A stretch of DNA of 64,000 nt from Siphonodentalium dalli (Eukaryota; Mollusca; Scaphopoda; Gadilida; Siphonodentaliidae), in assembly GCA_032622095.1 (NCBI GenBank), contig CP136069.1, forward strand, positions 121,822,126-121,886,125. Direction: 5' to 3'. Below are positions 56,546 through 64,000 of this stretch, piece by piece. How positions within the stretch are numbered: the first letter of the stretch is position 1; every line of letters begins with the position of its first letter. Both the position numbers and the translations under genes were made by a program. The notes beneath the pieces were generated by a model. The model was not told the origin of the DNA, made no database searches, and saw only the letters and a list, made by a program, of their open reading frames with translations.

Positions 56546-59500
56546 TAAATAATTAAATAAATAAAAATATATATATATAATAAAAAAAATATTTTTTTAA
56601 ATAATTAAAAACTAATATTTTTTTTAAAGTTAAAAAAATTTGAAAAACTAACAACATTATAACTCCAAGGGTACCCCGAGTCACCACACCAAATTTGGTT
56701 TAAATCGATCCAAAATCTTGTGATATGTACTGGTAAATTTGTTTGGAGCGACATTAAACCCAATTCACCAATTACATCCCAAGCATTTGGACTACTTAGC
56801 TATTGATAAGGCTATATTATTTTTCTGATGTCTCTTATGCCAATGTGCAGATAAAGAAAGCTATGGTAGCTAATTTAGAAAAAAGTTTCAATAATACACA
56901 TCACACGATATTAATAGTAGACTAGAACATCTGTGCTGCATTGCACAGCTGAGTATATCACTCTACATGTGGTCTGATGTCATTATAAATGTTATTGGTT
57001 TAATAGAGATGCCACTGTAAACTTAAATTGGACTCTCTTAACCCAAGTAGTCCACGTCCAGGTCACCTTTTCACATTTAACCCAAGGCTGTGGTGCTGCA
57101 GCATTACAGATCCTGTACCATTGCATTATCTTACCGGTATATAAATGCGAGTGACCCATAATTCCAATAATTTGTGTTATGTACATTTGTCTATAATAGT
57201 ACATAACATTATACTCTATAATTCAACATCAAAGCTCTCATTTATGATTCTGATCATAGTTATTTACTATCGCCAAGGGATGGGTTAAGATCTGCCGATC
57301 GTGATCGGCCTCTCTTTCGAAATTATGTGACTTGGAGAATCTCTCATTTGGAAATTCCGTATGAGAGATTTAGCGTATTTATAGATCAATTTTTATCCAA
57401 GAACCGACCGAGATGCAACACAAGCGAGCATAATTTCAAGCTTCAAACGGCCATAACTTTAACGTACGCGTGGGGTAAGTTCTAGATGAGTTCGGCGATT
57501 AACAAATTATGAACACAAACATTACGATACTGTCGGGAATGGTTAGATGTAGATCACGCGGTTCATGCCATGAATCTGTACTCTGACTAACGCCCGTATA
57601 TATCATATTTCACCAGTACACCTGGGGACTTTTTGAAGGTTTGACAGGGAACCTTATAAAGTCGAAAAAATAGCATGGGGTATATGTTTCTTTATTATCT
57701 GTTCCTTAATAATGTACTTCATTGTAGGTGAAGGTCCCCAACTCGAAATTACATGCTTTTCTGAGACTTTTGTGAGCCGATATCGCAATGAACACCAAAT
57801 TAATTACCCAGGATAAAACCCATAATTGTAAGCGATGCAATGCATAATCGCTCACAGTCACTTAAATCGTGAAATTTCGAGTTGGACCTTCACCTACAGT
57901 GAAGTTCATTATTAAGGAACAGATAATACCCTAGAAATATATTCACCGAGCTAGTTTTTCGACTATATATTAAGGTTCCCTGTCAAAACTTCAAAATATT
58001 CCCAGGTTTTGTACATGTGGAATATGATCTCCACGGGCGTTAACCAGAGTAGAGATCCATGGCATGATCTATATATAGGTTAGATGCACGGTCTTTACAA
58101 TTGTGTGTCCAACTTAAAGCGTCCAACTGAATTCCTTGATTTCAAATGTACCAACTGATAAACACCCAACTTTTCCAACCGTACGCCCCTATATATACGG
58201 TCCAGCTGTACGGTCGGGAAGTTTCCAACTGATGGCCATTTCAGTATATATTTCTTGCTGAAAGTAGGAAGATATTCGTATTGTTGTCTCAACACGACAT
58301 GTTTTACGTATTTGCTTTTCAAAATCACAAAATAAATGCAGGGTTTACCTCCCTTGATAACTTGATAAGACCGCTGCTTATTTTACCCACATTTGCATTT
58401 AATTTACATTACCGGCGACAATTTACCAACATTCTACCCACATTTGGAGATCAGAGTCACGCGTTGCCCTTTATCAAGACCACTCAAAATCGAAAAACAA
58501 TTGTGCAATTTCGTACCTTAAGTTTGGAAAGTACCACTAAAACCGAAGAACTATATCTCGAAACGATGTGATTTGGTACTCCTATTATTTGATCAACACA
58601 CAAGTCTAAACGCACATGGGGCGACACCATTGCTGCCATTTAAAAAAAATGTGAAAATCGTCAACAAAACTACCGACCTAATGCTCCATTCTCTCAATAG
58701 GTATTTAGTGTGGGAATTGTTCTCAAAGTACATTGGAAAATAGACTTTGGGGCGATCTGTTCCGCCATTTTGGCTGGAAAAACCAGGGCTAAATATAGAA
58801 AACCAGAAACTTGTATCCAGCCAGTGACAGTCAGAAAGGAAGTATGAGTGGTGCGCTCTGGTATATATAGAGATTGTGAAACTCAACCTATCGTAACAGA
58901 CTCAACCTATTTTCGATGTGGTATTTCCAATAAATAGGGCATTCAATTTTCAACTGTTTATAATGTCGACCAATGTATAGGGGTTGAGATACCCCACCGC
59001 TGTTTAACTTTTCTGTGATGCAGGTAAAATATACAATGTTGATTAATATCGCGTTGAATCAGTTTTAAGAACCTATAATGACTCGACATCTGTTGGAAAT
59101 TTCATACCAAAAATAGGTTGAAGATGTTCTGATAACTATCAGTTGGACAGGACGGTCGGATAATTTCCAACCGTAGACAACACATGAGGTATCAGTTGCA
59201 CATACGAGTTTCGGGGACTTGCAGAATTCCAACGAAGGCGGGGGTGAAATAGAGCTTTCCACCGCTGTCAATCAATCAAATAATTATTAGTAGATATATT
59301 CTACCAATTAACGAATTAATCTGCACCCGTTGAACCACGAAAAACTCAAAAATTTTGCGTAATTCCGCTTGCACCCCCTAGGCTGTCTCTTCACACTGAC
59401 CACTAACCAGGGGAGGAACAAAATCCACCATGGTTCGACCCAACATGAGAACATTTTGATATCTCAACTTGAAAATAGCTAAATCCTAACAACTAGTGGT

Positions 59501-62500
59501 CTAACTTCTCACACGAGGCGAATGCACGTATACACCTGAATTTGTTTTTCCTAACTTAATTAGCAGTTTTTCACTGGCCACTAGGGAAGGACCAGAACAC
59601 ATCGGGCCGACCATGGTTCGGCCTGTGGTGTGAGAACGTTTGAAATTATAACATGACTGGCCTCAAGCTTTCCAATTGTTTGAAATTCGTAACTAACGGC
59701 AGTTTCAGTCCAAATGTTTGACCAAACCTAAAATAATATGCAAGTGTTGGTCTTAAAACAACAAATTCCCCATTAATAAATTGTTGGAAGATCAAAATAC
59801 GAGAAAAATTTCAACATATTGTTGTTGTGAAATTTCCAACTAATGTTGTGTCAGGTATTTCCAACTGTTGAACAATTTTATCAAAGTTGGGGATGAGATC
59901 CCCCCACCCAGTGTCGGCACGTCCCTGATAATATATACCGACAGTTTATGGTAACATTTTGAACGGATGTATGGTTGGATTAATATCTACACATCCGATT
60001 ATGCACATGCACGCACTGTGGCACAGTGTACTGATCGAAACCGGTTTGACAATTAGCCTTATTGAAACCAACTAAATGTTACGAAATAGTGGGATTACAT
60101 CATTACATAGTAAACATCTAAAACTGAAACCATTGTATTGTGCAACCGATTTACGCAATGATGCACGCATGTTACAAATGACAATAAGGTTTTGACCTTA
60201 ACTTGATTGTCTTTTGCTCTCTTCAGCATGTTCTCCCAAAAAAACGCACATTATCTGCTTATAAAAAACTTGGTTTAGGCAGATAATCTGCTTAGAATTA
60301 CATCATTTTGAATTGATAATGTGCTGAAAATGAGAGAATTTTAGTCACGTTATCGACTCATAATGAGGCGATTCTAAGTATATTATGTGCGGAGAATGAC
60401 ACAAATAAGCCAACCCACGACTCTTGAGGTGTACGCTCTTTAACATGTGTTTTCACTGTGGCCCGCGCCATAAAACGAAATAACGGGTATGAGGAGTCCA
60501 TTACTTATTTCATAATCAAATAATCACATTATGTACATATTTCACATTATAGGTCGATTATGTGCGTATTTTGTTTTCTCATTGACTCGGGTCTCGGGTG
60601 GCGCATCGAGTCGTTTTCTTGTCAGCAGGAACGTAACGACATGGGGGTGACTGAAAATATATTTTTGAGAATTTGTTTCTGGAATGACCTATATTTGAAA
60701 AATCGATATAAAATTAAAAAAATTAATACACCAACATTATAATGGAACAAGTTCCAAACGGACCCACCAGATAAATACCTGTTCCATAAAAATGTTGGTG
60801 TATTTATTTTTTAATTTTATATTGATTTTTCAAATGTAGTTCCAGAAAAAAATGTAATTCCAGAAAAAAAACTCAACAAAATATATTTATAGCAAAATTT
60901 TATTATTTACCAAGCGGACCCGCCAGATATATACCTGTTGTTTCCAATACCACATAAATTCAGACTCAGAAGTATGAGCAACTCTAACTTTTGCTCCGCA
61001 GATTTGCATGAAAATCCCCATTTAAAATTGGTCACTTGACCTCCTCCTTAAAGTTATCAAGCCGATCCGCACACATGTACATGTATATGTTTTGTAGATT
61101 ATCGTCCCTTGTTAACGTGCACATGCGATATTTTCTTCAGCCGATATTACGTGCATTTTACCCACCATCCGGATACGTTTTGTCAATTAATACCGCTCAA
61201 AATATGCCATGCACCAACGCCAGTTTATTCTTCTGACCAATGCAAATGCATGGACCAACTTGAAATGTATAGAAATGCAAAAGCTTGTGATATGAATTAA
61301 TATACTTGTAAGACTGAAACCGTCAAAGGAGGTAAAGGGTCAAATCACGAATTGATATTAAGGAATATGGAATCTCGATTTTCAAATGTGTCAACAATGA
61401 TTGAAGAGTCAGCCCCGTCAGAGGCCCCTGCAATCCAGGAATCTGCTGCTACTTGGTTGAAATCAGGTTCGTGGTTATGGTTGCCGCTGTTGGATATCAC
61501 CATATCGTTCTCAGTGTTGGTGGTTGCACGGCAGTCTTTCTTATACAACATCGCCAATGAATTCGATCATTTCTCCTTGATTTAACGGAGAATTTATGGA
61601 CAGTTATGGACTGTGACAACACTGGACCGCAGGTGTTTTGATATGGACTATAATCTCCGCCGGCCAAGTCGTTAATCTCTGCCTGCCGGGTAGACAGGAT
61701 ATACCCGTCACAAGTGTGTATCATATTGTAAAGATATCACTTATGGTGGACATGCATGCTTTCCTGGTCACAGCTAATCCAATCAGAGGGGTGGTCGGTT
61801 TCCTTTGTCATACTAATCTAATCAAGATAATCCATGTGGTGTGATCTGCCTGCCATCTGGTCTGGTTGAAAGATGTCCATGAGATGTTTTATTGGGCCAA
61901 TTTGTGAAACTTGTTTGCATTGAATCTGAGGAAACATGAAATTTCAAAGTCTTAAAATTGGGATACGTTGGTAGTTTCGGGTGTAAAAAGTATCTGTTAT
62001 GATCTATTATCTAGCTTGTTTAGCGGGTAGGCACTTTTGGATGCAGCTAAGAGTTTATTATTTACATTTTTTTACTATAGAAATTTTCGAATTCATATTC
62101 GTACATGTTTTGTCCAGACTTCGGATGGGCATGATCTTAGATAGATATGTTCAATGTTCCAACCAGACATGGTACATGGTTCGAAGAACTAAACAGAATG
62201 ACAAAAACAACACCTATATACTAAACTTTTAAGGACCAATTTTGAATGGGCATTTCCATTCAAATCTCAGCAGCAAAGTTGCAAATATTTAAGGACCAAT
62301 TTTGAATGGGCATTTCCATTCAAATCTCCGCAGCAAAGTTGCAAATATTTATAGGTGTGATTTTGTGTGGTATTGAAAACAATACATATTTACCTGGCAG
62401 GCTGGCTTGGAGTTTTGTTCCATTAGACAGTTGGGGTATTTATTTTTTCATTTTATATTGATTTTTAAAAACTAGGTCAAGTGTTGTAATTCCAGAAAAA

Positions 62501-64000
62501 TCCAGGAATAATTCTCAAAAATTGGCAATTTACCAAGCCCATCCGCCAGTTAAATGTTATGTCTGTTTAATGGTATGTCTGTTTAATGGTATGTCTGTTT
62601 AATGTTATGTCTGTTTAATGGTATGTCTGTTTAATGGTATGTCTGTTTAATGGTATGTCTGTTTAATGGTATGGCTGATTTAGTACCCAGGCAACTGCTT
62701 CAGATATAACTTTTGCTGCCGAGATTTGCATAGAAACTCCCATTCAAAATCGTTCACTTGACCTCCGTAAGGGCTTTGTGGACCCAATTTTTCAAAAATT
62801 TCATAGAGTCCAAATAAAGGATTCTGTTCATGTATATTAATAATAATAGAAACCATGCCCATTGATGCAACATTTTAAGAGTATACTTCATGGTGGATTG
62901 TGTTAGAAATACAAAATGTCAACAACCGGTTCAAAGTAATTTTATCAAAGAACACTCAAGAAATATACACATGTAATATGTTTTTGTAGTACATCATTCA
63001 TCACAACGTTCAGTACATTTAATTTTTTAAATCTCAATAAAGTTCAGATTTTGTATTTCTAACATAATCCACCATGAAGTATACTTTTAAAATGTTGCAT
63101 CAATGATTACTAATATGCATGAACAGAATCCTTTATTTGGACTCTATAAAAATTTTGGGAATTTTTTTAACAATTGGGTCCACAAATCCCTTAAGGATGA
63201 CGTTAGTTTACTGCAGAGCAACATGTATTTGTCACCTATCAACCCGCGCTCGCGATTGCCTCGGTAACTGGCATACCGGTCAATATGATAACAGGCAATC
63301 AGACTAATAGTGTAATCAGATTTATTGGCTGGCCGCTGGCCGACCTCAAATGCTTCACCTGTACATTTTAAGGTCGAATTCCGAATTGTATATTACTTAC
63401 TGTAATGCGAACCGATATCGAACACTTGTTGATGGAAATTCATCCATCAATGATGTCGTGGGCACTGTGTTTATAGTGAGCCGTTCATAATGGGCAAACC
63501 ATCCTTGAGAAAGAAGTTGCTACAATCTGAAGTGTTTAGCTTTCGTCAAGAGTTTAGTTTCACAATCCATCTTGTCTACTTTCAGAACACAGACACGGTA
63601 CACTCGAGCACAGCATCACCTGCTAAGAACCAAGACACATTACCTATGTCGAACAATATCCCCGCCCTGGCCGCCCAAGATGGCGGGAGTCACGACGCTA
63701 TGGGTTCTATGATGTGGCGTTTGCTTGCTCAGATGTTACCTCAACAAAATGAGAGAAATAGCGCCAGTGCCGATATATTCTCACTTCTGCAAAACATGTA
63801 TAAACAACACTCTCAGAATGCTGGGTACCAGCCTAAGCCGCCTAGCGAGAAAGAGGGAACAGGACCAATCGATAACATGGCAGCATTCATTAGCCAAGCC
63901 GAGCAACATGGATTCCTTGATAAGGACAACGGTCAGAAGCTGAAGTTCTTGCTCAATCCGCTTGTTTGTGGAGATGGCATGAAACCTCCAATTACACCTG
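54279..64000 (+). CDS. Unrecognised protein, first two exons (partial)
   Basis: 54,279-54,359 joined to 63,586-64,000 gives an open frame of 165 residues running out of the window; both sides of the 9.2-kb intron are phase 0. The N-terminus is strongly basic (PPRKSKRKQGRTHR), a likely nuclear localisation signal. The second exon is polar and Gln/Asn/Ser-rich, with helical stretches such as MMWRLLAQMLPQQN and FSLLQNMYKQHS. A short basic first exon with a K/R-K-Q core recalls the N-terminal exon of some zinc-finger repressors (FOG, SALL, BCL11, ZEB), but the match is weak. A nuclear regulator is a guess. Other exons may lie in the intron. Confidence 0.65.
55100..55212. mobile_element. Half-length relative of the 30.7-kb MITE
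   Basis: Reads GAGAGCTTTCCGATGAATGG to TTCTGCTGTGGTTAAG, as in one arm of 30,658-30,870, and has CAGTA/TACTG ends with TA on both sides (55,098-55,099; 55,213-55,214). Either a deletion form or the single-arm ancestor of the palindrome. Confidence 0.75.
55568..55795. repeat. Element remnants: MITE fragment and GC-rich patch
   Basis: 55,573-55,640 matches the inner palindrome of the TA-flanked double-hairpin MITE (GCCTCGCATATATAAG) with changes. 55,645-55,795 is GC-rich, contains ATATGCCTTCGGCATAT and CCAAAACAGGTGTCC, and is related to 48,240-48,360 (GGACACCTGTTTTTGGG, ATATGCCAAAGGCAT). Its class is unknown. Confidence 0.5.
56202..56266 (+). repeat. Tandem pair of 32-bp palindromes with GTAAACA sites
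   Basis: ATGTTTACCCATACCATAGT followed by ATGGTAAACAT is almost perfectly self-complementary and present twice in a row. Each end contains TGTTTAC or GTAAACA, the forkhead-factor consensus. Similar ATAAACGCTCTTTA and ATGTTTACCAT sequence occurs at 39,650-39,720. Confidence 0.85.
56281..56730. repeat. Repeat related to the AT-rich element at 42.6-43.0 kb
   Basis: Begins with (CCGTCTGT)-like repeats, has an AT-rich core with (CA)n at about 56,510-56,541, and ends GGGTACCCCGAGTCACCACA then CCAAATTTGGTT, the inverse of the ACCAATTTTGGTGTGGTGCC and GGGGTACC stretch at 42,680-42,710. Confidence 0.6.
56731..57542. other. Intron, nothing recognised
   Basis: AT-rich DNA in the 54-kb gene's intron with no repeats or ORFs of note. 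Confidence 0.4.
57543..58090. mobile_element. Foldback element with ~220-bp arms
   Basis: Left-arm landmarks TCATGCCATGAATCTGTACTC, TGACAGGGAACCTTA, TTATCTGTTCCTTAATAATG and AGGTGAAGGTCC recur inverted to the right of a ~125-bp loop. The arms show scattered mismatches, so it is old. No coding content or clear target duplication. Confidence 0.8.
58091..60676. other. Intron with a dispersed repeat copy, no exon seen
   Basis: 59,820-59,960 is the inverse of 29,880-30,010. Several TTTCCAACTG-type motifs recur at 58.1-59.9 kb and suggest an old repeat. No coding exon is recognised. Confidence 0.4.
60677..60847. repeat. Inverted repeat with ~70-bp arms
   Basis: TCTGGAATGACCTATATTTG ... ACACCAACATT is matched by AATGTTGGTGT ... 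CAAATGTAGTTCCAGA. The flank 60,790-61,045 reappears as a direct, diverged copy at 62,430-62,768 (TATTGATTTTT, TTACCAAGC, GAGATTTGCAT, TCACTTGACCTCC). Confidence 0.75.
61466..61592 (-). pseudogene. FLYWCH-type zinc-finger remnant, frameshifted
   Basis: On the minus strand one frame gives HKFSVKSRRNDRIHWRCCIRK (F near 61,592, W at 61,556, C at 61,550) and, after the loss of one base near 61,537, another gives KDCRATTNTENDMVISN and GNHNHEPDF (His near 61,479 and 61,473). Together these show the F...W-x-C...C-x-A...H-x-H pattern of a FLYWCH finger. The domain occurs in host regulators and at the N-terminus of MULE-type transposases; the latter would suit the Mutator-like elements here. The frameshift suggests a dead copy, though a sequencing error is possible. 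Confidence 0.65.
62231..62350 (+). repeat. 60-bp tandem duplication
   Basis: Two copies starting AAGGACCAATTTTGAATGGG at 62,231 and 62,291, differing at about one position, so it is recent. Confidence 0.9.
62556..62680 (+). repeat. 16-bp tandem array, 7-8 units
   Basis: Unit TATGTCTGTTTAATGG repeated, with a GTTAT variant. It interrupts the repeat shared with 60.8-61.0 kb. Confidence 0.9.
62767..63195. mobile_element. Foldback element with ~150-bp arms
   Basis: TAAGGGCTTTGTGGACCCAA at the left is the inverse of the right end (TTGGGTCCACAAATCCCTTA). The arms share AATAAAGGATTCTGTTCATG and CTTCATGGTGGATT around a ~110-bp loop. No coding content. Confidence 0.85.
63196..63585. other. End of the 54-kb gene's intron
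   Basis: Nothing recognised apart from the pyrimidine-rich acceptor stretch CATCTTGTCTACTTTCAG directly before the exon. Confidence 0.5.
63586..64000 (+). CDS. 54-kb gene exon 2 (continues beyond the window)
   Basis: Acceptor TCTACTTTCAG|AACAC. 138 codons plus one base are open to the window end, in contrast with the stop-rich surroundings. GC content and third-base C/G are higher than in flanking DNA. It starts NTDTVHSSTASPAK and includes FISQAEQHGFLDKDNGQKLK. It lacks a stop within the window; the 72-codon ORF at 63,725-63,943 is a shadow in another frame. Confidence 0.8.

Overview
The window is AT-rich animal nuclear DNA. Coding sequence is sparse and split into short exons with GT/AG borders, and most of the rest is made of recognisable transposons, foldback elements and minisatellites. 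A marine invertebrate is the likeliest source, with a mollusc as first guess: it carries GAPR-1-type CAP exons, a LINE with a 2A-like N-terminus, Helitron-like elements with internal tandem repeats, and many palindromic MITEs. The sequence alone does not name the species.

The left half (5,723-32,618, + strand) is one eight-exon gene of about 27 kb. It is predicted to encode a 430-residue protein with two GAPR-1/GLIPR2-like CAP domains joined by a linker of about 117 residues. All splice phases agree. The exon trio of domain 1 (5,723-5,954; 9,610-9,687; 24,528-24,701) is mirrored in domain 2 (27,874-28,150; 29,513-29,590; 32,464-32,618), including a middle exon of exactly 78 nt, which points to duplication of a three-exon cassette. 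The introns hold a degraded LINE with a 2A-like motif (6.6-8.3 kb), a Mutator-like element with a 9-bp target duplication (14.9-17.1 kb), a 5.2-kb foldback element with 1.3-kb arms around a 42-bp minisatellite (17.6-22.8 kb), several TA-flanked MITEs, and a 38-bp minisatellite whose unit repeats the exon 5 splice donor.

The middle (32.6-54 kb) shows no convincing gene. It holds a 40-bp minisatellite, a LINE reverse-transcriptase remnant split by a MITE, a 5.4-kb composite tandem repeat with its own nested insertion, two elements with terminal inverted repeats, and a 1.5-kb minisatellite with 64-bp and 37-bp units in a higher-order pattern.

The right part begins a second gene on the + strand. 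A TATA box (54,156) and first exon (54,279-54,359, basic peptide) are separated by a 9.2-kb intron from a 415-bp exon that runs off the window end (63,586-64,000). Both junctions are phase 0. The protein is not recognised. The intron carries more foldback elements and, on the - strand, a FLYWCH-type zinc-finger remnant broken by a frameshift.

All calls are from reading the sequence. Exon joins, transposon superfamilies and repeat boundaries were not checked by alignment or transcripts.
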